A stretch of DNA of 64,000 nt from Anaerolineales bacterium HSG25 (GCA_030377865.1 JAUCGA010000022.1:1-64000), one strand, 5' to 3'; shown: positions 34,305-43,690, counted from the stretch's first letter. The notes: generated from the sequence alone by a model not told the origin. Numbers and translations are program-made.

Positions 34305-35231
34305 TTATTGTCTTACAACAACTTTTGTTCCGACAGTAGCAAAATTATAAAACCATTTTGCGTCAGGAAGAGATAAGTTAACACACCCATGACTCATTGG
34401 TGTGCCAAAATTATTATGCCAATATGCACCATGCAACGCGTATCCTTGATAAAAATACATAGTATGTGGCACATTAGCTAAATCATAAGAATCAGCCCCA
34501 TAACCGCCTTGCATGCGAGTCACCTCATGTTTAACATATACATTAAAATCACCAACTACGGTTGGCGTATGAGGCAACCCTGTTGAAGCCTTGGTGGTAT
34601 AAATCGGATAACCCCCTTGGTAAGCTGTCACCTGCTGATCTGATAAATCGACATAAATCCACCGTGCTGCGGTCTCTATTGGTGAGGTGGCTGGTTGAGG
34701 AATGGCTAATTGCTGAGGTGCAGGTTCGGGTTGAGGTGCTGTATTTGTAGTCGGTGCAGAGCGAGCAGGCAAGGCTCGGCTAGGAATAATCAACTGCTGT
34801 CCATTATAGATAAATCCGGCATTAACCAGATTGTTGGCTCGCTGTAATACCTCTATCGAAACATTGTATCGAGCGGCTAGATTGGTTAGGGTATCCCCTG
34901 TTTTGACTACATGAATACGTTGCTCGTTGGTAGGCACTGGATTGAGTACTCCCGGTCGGCCTACCGAATTTTGGCGGCTATAATTCGGCGCGGTGGTCAC
35001 GGATCCAGGAATGACCAATCGTTGCCCAATAAGTAGCCGACTATGCCACTGCAAATGATTATGAGCGGCCAGTTGATTGACATCAACATTATACCGAGTA
35101 GCTACCGATATTAAAGTATCTTGTGGCTGAACGGTATAAACCCATCCTCCTTGCTGAGCATAGACGATCGTGCCACTTAAACCCAAAAACATTAAACTAA
35201 ACAACAAAAAACGGATAACTTTATAACCCAT
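34305..35231 (-). CDS. L,D-transpeptidase with two LysM domains
   Basis: A 308-residue secreted cell-wall enzyme. A signal peptide (about 25 residues) precedes two LysM modules (VQPQDTLISVATRYNVDV at about 30-75; VKTGDTLTNLAARYNVSI at about 105-150), a Pro/Gln-rich linker and a YkuD catalytic domain with the active site HGAYWHN...MSHGCVNLSLPDA (His and Cys). It forms 3-3 cross-links in peptidoglycan or attaches proteins. The start at 35231 has GGGAGGAGAG six bases upstream. Rhodanese follows 26 bp downstream. Confidence 0.94.
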   Translation of the reverse strand: MGYKVIRFLLFSLMFLGLSGTIVYAQQGGWVYTVQPQDTLISVATRYNVDVNQLAAHNHLQWHSRLLIGQRLVIPGSVTTAPNYSRQNSVGRPGVLNPVPTNEQRIHVVKTGDTLTNLAARYNVSIEVLQRANNLVNAGFIYNGQQLIIPSRALPARSAPTTNTAPQPEPAPQQLAIPQPATSPIETAARWIYVDLSDQQVTAYQGGYPIYTTKASTGLPHTPTVVGDFNVYVKHEVTRMQGGYGADSYDLANVPHTMYFYQGYALHGAYWHNNFGTPMSHGCVNLSLPDAKWFYNFATVGTKVVVRQ

Positions 35232-35383
35232 CACTCTCCTCCCACTCATTATGACTTCCCTTTAACAATATAACAATTTACTCCTTTCAGTATACCGAAA
35301 AATAGTCTCTTTGACTAGTAGAACCGCGCAAAAAAGGTTAAACGGGTGAATATATTTCTCGCTGAAAAAATTAATGAGCCAGT

Positions 35384-35411
35384 TTGCCAAACAGATAAAA
35401 ATCTATATAAT
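35384..35411 (+). promoter_or_regulatory. promoter of tRNA-Glu
   Basis: TTGCCA (35384-35389), 16-bp spacer, TATAAT (35406-35411). The predicted start, near 35418, is 14 bases before the mature tRNA. Confidence 0.75.
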
Positions 35412-35431
35412 CCATCCTTGTCCTTACTGAT

Positions 35432-35504
35432 GCCCCCGTCGTCTAGAGGCCAAGGACACCACCCTTTCAAGGTGGCGACACGGGTTCGAATCCCGTCGGG
35501 GGCA
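35432..35504 (+). tRNA. tRNA-Glu (anticodon TTC)
   Basis: 73 bases folding as a cloverleaf: acceptor GCCCCCG with CGGGGGC, D arm GTCTAGAGGCCAAGGAC, anticodon stem CCACC/GGTGG with loop CTTTCAA (anticodon TTC at 35466-35468), T arm CGGGTTCGAATCCCG, discriminator A at 35504. The 3' CCA is not encoded. A promoter lies upstream and a terminator downstream, so it is transcribed alone. Confidence 0.96.
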
Positions 35505-35511
35505 TCCATTG

Positions 35512-35543
35512 AAAACCCACCCAATTATTGGGTGGGTTTCTTT
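35512..35543 (+). terminator. intrinsic terminator of tRNA-Glu
   Basis: AAACCCACCCAAT and ATTGGGTGGGTTT pair perfectly and are followed by CTTTG. Confidence 0.85.
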
Positions 35544-35595
35544 GTATATCCACTAATCACTCCTCTAATCAATGTTATGTAAGTAGAACTTCATC

Positions 35596-35685
35596 GTAAA
35601 AGTTCAGTAAAACCACCTAGAAACCCGATTTCTTTAAAAAATCGGGTTTCTGACGCTCCTTCTGGCGAGTTCACTGAATATTTGC
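35596..35685. mobile_element. B-family element B7 with 8-bp target duplication
   Basis: A 90-bp copy flanked by ACTTCATC at 35588-35595 and 35686-35693. Confidence 0.85.
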
Positions 35686-35823
35686 ACTTCATCTATAATA
35701 GATGTTCAGAAAAATTCTGTCCACGTTAAGACCTGATAGGTTTTGAAAACCTGTCGGTCTGAGACAAATAACTACATGGCATCAACTCTCCCATAATTTT
35801 CATCTGCAATTTGGTGATCGCAC

Positions 35824-36039
35824 ATGAAATACTCCATCAATCTGGACGGTCTCGAGGTTGGACAAACTTACGTTGAACCAGCGGGACTATTTTCTGGCCC
35901 CAAACTAATTCAGCATGGTGAATTAGCTCCCAAAGGGGAGAAACGGGGCGAGATGATTCTCTATCGTGCTGACGGGAGTTCGATGGTCGCCAAATTTAAG
36001 CACCCTTTTTTAGACCAAATTCCACAATTGACCGGATGA
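35824..36039 (+). CDS. small hypothetical protein
   Basis: 71 residues (KYSINLDGLEVGQTYVEPAG at the start, ending in FKHPFLDQIPQLTG), soluble and beta-rich by appearance. The ATG has a weak GGTGAT upstream. No family is recognised. It lies between repeat blocks with no operon partner. It could be a real small gene or a remnant. Confidence 0.45.
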   Translation: MKYSINLDGLEVGQTYVEPAGLFSGPKLIQHGELAPKGEKRGEMILYRADGSSMVAKFKHPFLDQIPQLTG

Positions 36040-36109
36040 TCAAACAATCACTCTCGTCGAACCATTAGCATGGTATCAATGGCTATGGGAATTAACAAGA
36101 TTATGTGGT

Positions 36110-36205
36110 GGTCAAGATGATGTTGGAGTGCAATGGGTTCAGCCATTGCTTTTGGCAACGGCTAAACCCGTTGCACTCCATTTTCAACATCAGTCTGACC
36201 ACTAC
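36110..36205. repeat. E-type element in a TGGTCA shell
   Basis: TGGTCAAGATGATGTTGGAG and (complement) GTGGTCAGACTGATGTTGAA enclose GTGCAATGGGTT...AACCCGTTGCAC arms. The left half of the same shell is at 49099. Confidence 0.65.
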
Positions 36206-36450
36206 AAAATTAACAAGATTAAAAGCAAAAAATCTTGTTAATCCTGCCGTAGGTCCTGTCGAAAGAATCCTTTCTGGTTCTCTGGTAGATTCCGTGCAAC
36301 TCAAAACTACGCCTTAAATTAGATACTTTGATGGGCAATCTTCCCGCAAGTTTAAAACTTGCGGGAAGATGATGACACAATCATGACGTTTGCACGGAAA
36401 ACCCCAAAGAGCCTCCTTTCTCTAATCAAGATGTCGGCGCTAAGTACAAT
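36206..36450. repeat. D-type element interrupted by a P element
   Basis: The D core (ATTAACAAGATTAAAAGC and CCTGTCGAAAGAATCC) resumes after the P element with TCTAATCAAGATGTCGG, as in D2. Confidence 0.6.
36276..36413. mobile_element. P-family element P2 nested in a D element, with 8-bp duplication
   Basis: A 138-bp near-copy of P1, flanked by TCCTTTCT at 36268-36275 and 36414-36421. The duplicated bases belong to the interrupted D element. Confidence 0.85.
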
Positions 36451-36494
36451 TATACCTGATGAATTATTAAAACACTTAAACAATGGGAGTAAAC

Positions 36495-37673
36495 ATGAAT
36501 TTTGACACCTACATTGACCGTAATCAATATCCAACAATGAAATGGAGCCGAGAATTTTTGGCTGAACATTTTGGCAATGAAGAAGCAATCCCTATGTCAG
36601 TTGCCGATATGGACTTAAAAGCACCTCCAGCTGTAATAGAACAACTGCAAAAGCGGACAGCACATGGGGTTTTTGGCTATGAGTATATACCAGACAGCTA
36701 TTTTATTGCGCTCGAAAACTGGTATAAAAATAGGCATGGGTGGCATATAAATCGACAACATCTTGAAACATGCCCATCCATCTTGAATGCCATATCAATT
36801 CTGATCAATCAACATTCAAATATAAATGACGGTGTTATCCTTCAAACGCCCGTTTTCTTTGAGTTTCGGATGGTGATTAAAAGTAATAACCGAAAAATAG
36901 TCAAAAATCCACTTAAACTAGTTGAAGGAAAGTATCATATTGACTTTGACGACCTAGAAGCAAAAGCAGGTGATCCAAATAATAAGATATTGATACTGTG
37001 CAATCCGCATAATCCAGTTGGTAGAGTTTGGTCAAAGACAGAATTAGAGCAAATCACGGCAATATGTAAACGTCATAACCTGTTTGTCATTGCAGATGAG
37101 ATTCATGGTGATTTTGCTTTCCCGCCTCATCAGTATACCCCCTATTTGACCGTTTCCGCAGATACAATGCCGAATGTAGCGACCTGTATTTCACCAGCCA
37201 AAACATTCAATATTGCAGGCATGGTTGATGCAATAACGATTATTCCCCACGAAGCGCACCGTCATCAATTTCATGAATTTGCTCATCGTTACCAAATTAA
37301 CAAGACTAATGTGTTTTCATCAATTGCAATTGAAACCGCCTATAAGCATGGTGCTGATTGGCTCGACTCGTTGCTTGTTTACCTGCAAGGAAACATCAAC
37401 ATGATTCGGGAACATCTACAGAAAAACTCCATCAATGTCTCACTTATTGATCCTGAGGGGACATTTTTAGTCTGGCTAGATTTTAGGAAATTAGGCTTAG
37501 AGGCAAAAGAGCTTGAACAATTTCTTGCCCATGATGCTAAAATTGCAGTTAGTCCGGGATACTGGTTTGGGCGAGAAGGGGCAGGGTTTGCCCGGATGAC
37601 TATTGGCTGTCCACAAAAGACCGTTCAACGTGCGCTCGATAATTTAACAAATGCAGTTAACGATAACCGATAA
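36495..37673 (+). CDS. MalY/PatB-type PLP-dependent C-S lyase/aminotransferase
   Basis: A 392-residue fold-type I PLP enzyme of the MalY/PatB family (cystathionine beta-lyase activity is typical). N-terminal SVADMDLKAPPAVIEQL; LILCNPHNPVGRVWS substrate loop; VIADEIHGDFAF with the cofactor Asp; and CISPAKTFNIAGM with the PLP-binding Lys. FARMTIGCPQKTV near the end has the carboxylate-binding Arg. GGGAG at 36485-36489 sets the start at 36495. It could also be a tyrosine/aromatic aminotransferase-like member. A degenerate region follows (37680-37850). Confidence 0.9.
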   Translation: MNFDTYIDRNQYPTMKWSREFLAEHFGNEEAIPMSVADMDLKAPPAVIEQLQKRTAHGVFGYEYIPDSYFIALENWYKNRHGWHINRQHLETCPSILNAISILINQHSNINDGVILQTPVFFEFRMVIKSNNRKIVKNPLKLVEGKYHIDFDDLEAKAGDPNNKILILCNPHNPVGRVWSKTELEQITAICKRHNLFVIADEIHGDFAFPPHQYTPYLTVSADTMPNVATCISPAKTFNIAGMVDAITIIPHEAHRHQFHEFAHRYQINKTNVFSSIAIETAYKHGADWLDSLLVYLQGNINMIREHLQKNSINVSLIDPEGTFLVWLDFRKLGLEAKELEQFLAHDAKIAVSPGYWFGREGAGFARMTIGCPQKTVQRALDNLTNAVNDNR

Positions 37674-37850
37674 AAAAGGAGACGATCATGAAAAAGTTAC
37701 TAACAACTGGTTGCCAGTGGATTTTCGGGTGCGTCGATAGCTGGCTCGGTTAAGGTACGCTCGGTAGACCAGTCTGGCGGGGTGGTTGGTTTTATAGTGG
37801 GACGACTAAGCACAACTTCGACATACATAGTTAAATGGTGAATCTAAGTA
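37674..37850. other. degenerate intergenic stretch with a short SD-ATG ORF
   Basis: AAGGAGACGATCATG opens a 21-codon frame ending at 37753; on the opposite strand a 42-codon frame covers most of the region. Neither is recognisable. It is probably the remnant of a gene once translationally linked to the MalY-like gene. Confidence 0.3.
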
Positions 37851-37853
37851 CCG

Positions 37854-37998
37854 GACAAAAGTTGGTCACACGGGGATGAATCCCCGTGCTACAGAACAGC
37901 CCTATGAATAGGGCTTTCTATGCCGGAATAGCCTGATTTATCAGGCGCTGTTTTATAGCCCTGAAATTCATTTCGGGGCGTTTTGGGCCGACAGATTT
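37854..37998. repeat. M-family element
   Basis: GGACAAAAGTTGGTC at the left and (complement) GGACAAAAAATCTGTCGG at the right. Cargo of CGGGGATGAATCCCCG, AGCCCTATGAATAGGGCT and CGCCTGATAAATCAGGC-like hairpins. A related element is at 41009. Confidence 0.55.
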
Positions 37999-38086
37999 TT
38001 TGTCCTGTACAGAGATGGTGAATGGTAAACGGTGAATGGTAAATTATACTCAGGCAGGTAATTTACCATTCACCATTTATTTACCA

Positions 38087-40510
38087 TCACCCAATTTTCC
38101 GCACCGCCTTATCCGCAGACCGTTTTAACTCCTCCATCAACTCTTTGATGATGTTCTGGTCAGCGAAATCTTGCATGTAATGGAGATAGGGGTTCATCAC
38201 AGAGGCTCGTAGTACCAACATGCCCTCGGTTTTATAGGCTTGATGTACATTTCGACCAAATCCGGCCCGTTCAAAAAATTGACTGAGGGTATTGGTTGAA
38301 TAAACTGGCTCGCTGAAATGGGTTTTAGAGAGGAAAAATGGCTGGGCATAACTATAAGATTGCTCGCCAAGTTCGGCCTGAATTGCAAAATCGTTATAGA
38401 CATGCTCCGTCAGCTGATTCATCTCGCTGAGAGAGGAGGATGTTTTTTTCTTGACCACAAAAATAACAATGTTTGTATCGGGTGGAGATGCGGTCATCGG
38501 TAGGAAACTGTAATCGGTATCAATATTATTCACTCTCATAATTTTGTCCCAAGTAATCAACCATTGATACAGTTCTCGGGTTGCCAACAAAGAGGCTTTA
38601 ATCAACTGTCCATGCCCTTTGGTATTTAAGGGGATCATCTGGCTTGATAACCATAACGAAGCCGCGGCCGCGCCCGGTTTTGAACCTTCCAAAATAAACG
38701 GAGCAAACGACTCGACCACCACGTTTGAGCCGGTTTCGGTTTGATATTTAGGGGGTAAATGTATCAACGTATTCTTTTTAACCGAGGTGATATATGGGGC
38801 AGATTGGGTAATAAATCGCCTGACTCGGTCATTTCTAAAGGCTACCACCCCACATGGATACGGAACATAACCCAATTTATGGGGATCGACGGTAATGGAA
38901 TCGGCTTTGGCGTAGGCCATAAATGCCTCAATCACCGCTTTATCACCCCATTTTATGGTGACAGTGCGACTATATTGCTTCCAACTCAAATCGGCCTTAT
39001 TTTGCACAAAATCCTCGGTCATCTGTAACCGATCATGCAGAGTTATCTTAAAATCATCTTTGACGATATCAGGGAATAAACGTACATATTCAGATAAAAT
39101 ATGGAGGTATCGCTCTAAATTATCGTTGCTAAGACACTCGTTTAATTTACGGAGTAACCGTTGCGCCGAGGTTTCGGGGATGGTTTCGGCATGGAGGCGT
39201 TGTTGTATCTCTGCCGAGAATATGGTGTGCCATTGTTGAATCGTATCGGTGGGAGTAAAATTTAGTTTTCGGCCAATTTTGGTGAGGATGACCTGTGTCT
39301 GGTCGGCGGTATCAAACTGAAACAGACTGCGGATATATCCACCCCAAGCTCCATCAACATGAAGCCACCAGCTTACACCCATTTCGGTTTCCATTTTACG
39401 TCGTAAATCCCATATTTTATCAATAGGATCAACCGCGCCTTCCTCGGTGGTCGCGCCGATGGCAACCACGGCCAAGGGTGTTTTTTCCTCGGTTAGACAT
39501 TGGTTGATTTTGCGCTCCAAATCACGCATATCCATGCGGAACATGGAATCCATCTCTATCAGCACCACATTATCTTGCCCAATACCCAGAATATCAGCCG
39601 CTTTTTTGATGCTGTAATGAGCCGCACCCGATACAAAAATAACGGGTTGATACTTAGCAAACAACGCCCCGGTTCCTTTGTGTAAACTGTATTGCGTATC
39701 ATTTAACAGCGCCCATGCTTTGTCGATAATTTCGTTCATGGCATTGGTTGCAATGTCATAATGTTTACGCACCGCAGTGATATAAACTTCCAGTAGATAA
39801 ATAGAGGCGGTTGGCTTGAGTAGTAAGACCTCCCGTTCCGATAATTCCCGTAAATCGGTCAAGGTGTCGCCTCGTTTTACAGGAATGGCAATATTCTGCT
39901 TCAAGGCCACCTCACGCACCGAAAGCGGAAAATATTTAACGGTGCGGGCAATCCATAACGCCTCAATATTTGCCACCGTACCCCCAGAAGTGATATGCGC
40001 CCAGCCGAACTCTCGTTTGGTTTCACGCTGATAATAGTCGGTGACATTGGTTATATTTTGGTCGAGTTCAATGGGGGGTTTAGGAGGCACTTTATAGCCC
40101 AACATCCGTAAGGTATCATTAGCGGCTTCCAACTCCCAATCTACGGTAACTGGAGCGGCTTCGGGAGTAACATTATTGGGATTGTACAACATACCGGCCA
40201 TGTAGCCCAACATCGAAGGAATGGTCACATCAGACAGCATATGTCCCACATAACGAGGGCTATAAAAGGGGAAATTGCGGCGTAGTTGGGCCATCATCTC
40301 AAATGTTTTTTGAAACAATGTATCATACGCCTCGTTAAACTCTTTTTGCTTCTTTTTATTAATCAGTACATTATCACTGGGAAAATAGTTACGTCGCCAG
40401 TGTATATAATCTCGCAGAACTAGCATCATCAACTCTTCCATCATGTCGCCATGCTCTGCCTTTGGCCCTAAAAACCAAGCCAAATGTTGTCCATCAGTTT
40501 TGTCTGTCAT
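38087..40510 (-). CDS. large group II PLP-dependent decarboxylase (glutamate/aromatic amino acid type)
   Basis: An 807-residue enzyme of the glutamate / aromatic-amino-acid decarboxylase family. HMLSDVTIPSMLGYM near the N-terminus, VTSGGTVANIEALWIAR (PLP phosphate), WLHVDGAWGGYIRSLF (PLP-ring Asp) and TVDPHKLGYVPYPCG (PLP Lys) identify it. The Asp and Lys motifs are about 160 residues apart instead of the usual 30 or so, because a helical insert of about 130 residues lies between them; the family is normally about 480 residues. GAGG lies before ATG 40510; the frame opens with a TTG at 40525. The substrate is unknown. Confidence 0.85.
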   Translation of the reverse strand: MTDKTDGQHLAWFLGPKAEHGDMMEELMMLVLRDYIHWRRNYFPSDNVLINKKKQKEFNEAYDTLFQKTFEMMAQLRRNFPFYSPRYVGHMLSDVTIPSMLGYMAGMLYNPNNVTPEAAPVTVDWELEAANDTLRMLGYKVPPKPPIELDQNITNVTDYYQRETKREFGWAHITSGGTVANIEALWIARTVKYFPLSVREVALKQNIAIPVKRGDTLTDLRELSEREVLLLKPTASIYLLEVYITAVRKHYDIATNAMNEIIDKAWALLNDTQYSLHKGTGALFAKYQPVIFVSGAAHYSIKKAADILGIGQDNVVLIEMDSMFRMDMRDLERKINQCLTEEKTPLAVVAIGATTEEGAVDPIDKIWDLRRKMETEMGVSWWLHVDGAWGGYIRSLFQFDTADQTQVILTKIGRKLNFTPTDTIQQWHTIFSAEIQQRLHAETIPETSAQRLLRKLNECLSNDNLERYLHILSEYVRLFPDIVKDDFKITLHDRLQMTEDFVQNKADLSWKQYSRTVTIKWGDKAVIEAFMAYAKADSITVDPHKLGYVPYPCGVVAFRNDRVRRFITQSAPYITSVKKNTLIHLPPKYQTETGSNVVVESFAPFILEGSKPGAAAASLWLSSQMIPLNTKGHGQLIKASLLATRELYQWLITWDKIMRVNNIDTDYSFLPMTASPPDTNIVIFVVKKKTSSSLSEMNQLTEHVYNDFAIQAELGEQSYSYAQPFFLSKTHFSEPVYSTNTLSQFFERAGFGRNVHQAYKTEGMLVLRASVMNPYLHYMQDFADQNIIKELMEELKRSADKAVRKIG

Positions 40511-40564
40511 TGGTTTATACCTCAATTAATTTGCTTACCGCTTTTTTGGGTTGTCGATATAAGG

Positions 40565-40724
40565 CAAAAGTTTGTCGATTCATTCATGACCTGACATGCT
40601 GACAAAATCAAAAGCATTTTTTGACAAGATTAACAAGATTAACAGGATTTTTTCGCTTGCAATCCTGTCAATCCCGTTAATCCGTCAGATGATGTTTTAA
40701 TCATGTTGAAACGATAAACTTCTG
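40565..40724. mobile_element. D-family element D8
   Basis: An inverted D copy, ends CAAAAGTTTGTCGATTCAT and (complement) CAGAAGTTTATCGTTTCAA. A 17-bp direct repeat TTGTCGATATArGGCAA is found at 40551-40567 and 40738-40754, overlapping its left end. Confidence 0.7.
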
Positions 40725-41008
40725 TAGAGTAAGCGATTTGTCGATATAGGGCAAGAAGCTTGTGCGAAAAACAGTTTTGCTACTCAAGTTCAACTTTTAC
40801 AGCAATCCTAGTTTCTCTAATTCGGAGTTGCGATGCGACAATTTCATGCAAATCACCAAGAAAAAAATGCGTTCTTCAGAACTGAGGAATGAACACCAAT
40901 TGACCTATGAATTCATTCATAGGTCAATCCTCCGAAAAATTTAAGGGCTAACTCGTAAGATAGGAGCACGTTACGCTATAACCGTAATACGCTAGGCTAC
41001 CAACTTAA

Positions 41009-41146
41009 GGTGCGACAAAACGCATCGGAATAAATCCCGATGCTGATAGCCAAAGCAGGCTAAAGCCAGCTAAATAGGCCGCTTTTAGCGGTCTTTAGCT
41101 TTTAGCGTGGGGATTTATTCCCACGTTATCTGTTTCGCCTTATATT
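41009..41146. repeat. M-type element
   Basis: AAGGTGCGACAAAACGCATC at the left and (complement) AAGGCGAAACAGATAACGTG at the right, with GGAATAAATCCC, CTAAAGACCGCTAAAAG and GTGGGGATTTATTCCCAC hairpins. It lies immediately upstream of the truncated dehydratase. Bases 40725-41008 carry no recognisable gene. Confidence 0.55.
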
Positions 41147-41204
41147 TATAGCCATACGCTATATCCTCATAAGGAGTGACAAATAGCCGCTAATTGACAG
41201 TAGG

Positions 41205-41738
41205 CAGGGGGGACGGTTTGTCAGCCCGACCGAAGAACCGCTGATTTGCGGGGTCGGGACGTATACCTTAGAGATTATTGAAGATTTACCCGATGTGGAT
41301 ACAATTATAGTACCTGTTGGCGCGGGGAGCGGCGCGTGTGGGGTGTCGATTGTGGCGAAAACGATCAATCCCAATATTGAGGTGATTGCTGTACAATCAG
41401 CCCAAGCCCCGGCCATGCAACGGAGTTGGGCCGCTGGTGAGTTAGTTACCGCCGAGATGAACAGTTTTGCCGAAGGGGTGGCGACACGGGTTCCGTTTGA
41501 GAACACTCAACGCATCATGCGCCAATATCTCGATGACTTTCTGTTAGTCGATGATGACGATATTCGGCAGGCGGTATACCTTTTGCTAGAGCATACTCAC
41601 AATTTGGCTGAGGGGGCTGGTGCGGTCAGTTTAGCCGCCGCGTTGCAGGTTAAACAACGACTACAGGGTAAAAAGGTCGCCATCATTATGAGTGGCGGTA
41701 ATTTATCATTAGAAAATCTGAAGAAAATTTTGAGTTAG
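41205..41738 (+). pseudogene. 5'-truncated threonine/serine dehydratase (C-terminal half)
   Basis: The frame reads RFVSPTEEPLICGVGTYTLE, then IIVPVGAGSGACGVSIV (the PLP phosphate-binding Gly loop), AQAPAMQRSW and SGGNLSLENL. This is the C-terminal part of a fold-type II threonine ammonia-lyase. The first 160-170 residues, with the PLP-binding Lys (SSGNHA region), are absent: homology begins near 41205, just after M-type repeat 41009-41146 and a TAG. The first usable ATG in frame is 41295. It ends 9 bp before the cyclic-nucleotide-binding gene. The remaining ORF is intact, so it could still be translated, but it cannot bind PLP normally. Confidence 0.8.
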
Positions 41739-41747
41739 GGGTTACAC

Positions 41748-42548
41748 ATGGACTTTGATGTTGTTGAATACTTAAGACAATTACCGCTATTCAAAAAAGC
41801 CTCAACCGAGGCATTAAATATATTGGCTGAGAATATCACGCTAAAAACATTGGCCAAAGATGAGGTGTTAATCCGTAAAGGAGACCCAAGCGCCTCTCTA
41901 TTCATTATCCAAAAAGGATGGGTTAAAATTGTCGCAGAGGGGGCGGGTGGAAAAGAGATTATGCTCAATCAACTTGGCCCCGGCCAAATTATCGGCGAAA
42001 CTGCTATGTTAGAACGAGAGCGCCGTTCAACCACGGTCATTGCAATTCGACCTGTGCAGGCACTTGAGATTCAGTATGATGACTTTTTAGCCGGTATCAA
42101 TCAGAACGCTGATTTGGCGATGGGACTGGTCAGTATAGCTTTTGACCGACTCACCTTTGCTAATTTATATATTGAAAAAGCTACCGAATGGAGCCAATAT
42201 ATCGCCGAAGGTAATTATGACGCGGTGCAGAAACAGCTTCAAACGTCTCAAAATACGGTGGTTGACATGAATCAGGCTCGTGAGGTACGAATTGGGGCGT
42301 TGTTGTCGGCCTTTTTCAAAATGGTAGACGGGGTCAAAAAACGGGAAGAGAACCTGAAAGAACAGATTGTTAAGTTTAAAATTCAGATCGATGATGGTAA
42401 AAAAGATAAAGAGGTCGATAGCTTTATGAAACAGTCGATGTTCTTCCGAGCTAGAGAGGCCGCGGCAGAAGTTCGCCGTAAACGGAAAAAACGTCGGACT
42501 GATAGAGAGAATGATGATTCTGAAACAAAAGAGCCTGCCAATGATTGA
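41748..42548 (+). CDS. cyclic nucleotide-binding domain protein
   Basis: A 266-residue protein with one cNMP-binding domain (residues about 10-125: [47 protein letters not shown] with ERRSTTVIA, the phosphate-binding cassette), then a helical region and a highly basic tail ([13 protein letters not shown]). The usual C-terminal CRP helix-turn-helix is not evident, so it may be a signalling adaptor rather than a transcription factor. It overlaps the threonine aldolase by 8 bases (ATGATTGA), indicating translational coupling. Confidence 0.85.
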   Translation: MDFDVVEYLRQLPLFKKASTEALNILAENITLKTLAKDEVLIRKGDPSASLFIIQKGWVKIVAEGAGGKEIMLNQLGPGQIIGETAMLERERRSTTVIAIRPVQALEIQYDDFLAGINQNADLAMGLVSIAFDRLTFANLYIEKATEWSQYIAEGNYDAVQKQLQTSQNTVVDMNQAREVRIGALLSAFFKMVDGVKKREENLKEQIVKFKIQIDDGKKDKEVDSFMKQSMFFRAREAAAEVRRKRKKRRTDRENDDSETKEPAND

Positions 42549-43554
42549 TTTACGAAGTGACACTGTAACCTTACCCTCTCCGGCCATGCGCGAGGCAATG
42601 GCAACGGCTAAAGTGGGCGACGATGTATATGGCGAAGACCCGACTATCAACAGGTTAGAGCAGTTAGCCGCAGATAAACTGGGCAAACCAGCGGCCATGT
42701 TTGTTCCGTCGGGAACTCAAAGCAACCTGACAGCTCTGTTGACCCATTGTCAACGAGGTGAGGAGTATATTGTTGGACAGATGGCTCATACTTACCGTTA
42801 CGAAGCGGGTGGGGCGGCGGTGCTAGGTAGTATTCAGCCCCAACCAATTGAGTTTGAGCCGGATGGCACACTCGACCTAAACAAGGTCAAGGCCGTCATC
42901 AAGCCGGATGATCCCCATTTTGCGCCAAGCCGATTGCTCTGTTTAGAGAATACAAACAGTGGTAAAGTTTTGCCCATGTCCTACATGGCGCAGGCTCGAC
43001 AGTTTTGTGATGAGCAGGAGTTAGGGTTACATTTGGATGGGGCACGGCTCTTTAACGCCGCGGTCAAACTTGGCATTGAGGTGCGAGAGATTGCTCAGTA
43101 TGTGGATAGTGTGTCGGTCTGTTTGTCGAAAGGGTTATCTGCACCTGTTGGCTCGGTGTTGTGCGGCTCAGCCGATTTTATTCAACGAGCGAGACGATGG
43201 CGTAAGATGTTGGGTGGAGGCATGCGCCAAGCCGGTGTGCTGGCCGCGGCTGGAATCATTGCCTTAACCGACATGGTCGAACGCTTGGCCGACGATCATG
43301 CTACAGCACAACAGTTGGCGCAGGGCTTGGCTCAACTGCCCGGTATTGAGGTTGATTTAGCCAATGTACAAACCAACATGGTGTTTTTCGAGCTGGCTGA
43401 ATCATACATCGGCAAATTTGCGCCATTTATGAAGACCCACAATATTATCATTGGCGATGGGCCATACCCAGTTCGGGCTGTGACCCATTATGGGATTGAT
43501 AAGCGACAAATTGAGCATGTTTTAGAGGCCGTGACCGAGTTCGTAAAGGGATGA
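42541..43554 (+). CDS. ltaE: low-specificity L-threonine aldolase
   Basis: A 337-residue PLP enzyme that cleaves threonine to glycine and acetaldehyde. [18 protein letters not shown] at the N-terminus, [43 protein letters not shown] and [17 protein letters not shown] with the PLP Lys are all typical. Start 42541 is chosen from the standard N-terminus; it lies inside the end of the cyclic-nucleotide-binding gene. With the dehydratase remnant two genes upstream, this was probably a threonine-degradation operon. Confidence 0.94.
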   Translation: MIDLRSDTVTLPSPAMREAMATAKVGDDVYGEDPTINRLEQLAADKLGKPAAMFVPSGTQSNLTALLTHCQRGEEYIVGQMAHTYRYEAGGAAVLGSIQPQPIEFEPDGTLDLNKVKAVIKPDDPHFAPSRLLCLENTNSGKVLPMSYMAQARQFCDEQELGLHLDGARLFNAAVKLGIEVREIAQYVDSVSVCLSKGLSAPVGSVLCGSADFIQRARRWRKMLGGGMRQAGVLAAAGIIALTDMVERLADDHATAQQLAQGLAQLPGIEVDLANVQTNMVFFELAESYIGKFAPFMKTHNIIIGDGPYPVRAVTHYGIDKRQIEHVLEAVTEFVKG

Positions 43555-43568
43555 TAAAGCTTGTTAGG

Positions 43569-43690
43569 GTTGTTCAGTTCTCCATGCTTGTCACGCTACA
43601 AGCGTGACCTCCACGGCCTCATGTCTGACAAAATTACTGTAGGTGACGCTTGTAGCGTCACGATTATACCCATATAGCTTAGAACTGAAC
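43569..43690. repeat. inverted-repeat element with GTTCAGTTCT ends
   Basis: TTGTTCAGTTCTCCATG and (complement) ACTGTTCAGTTCTAAGC enclose GTCACGCTACAAGCGTGAC and GTGACGCTTGTAGCGTCAC palindromes. Single copy here. Confidence 0.55.

Noticed and set aside
36105-36317. 70-codon frame
   Set aside because: Made of E, D and P element sequence; its antisense is also open because the DNA is palindromic.
37681-37753. 21-codon ORF with a good ribosome binding site after the MalY-like gene
   Set aside because: Too short and unlike any known leader peptide; treated as a remnant.
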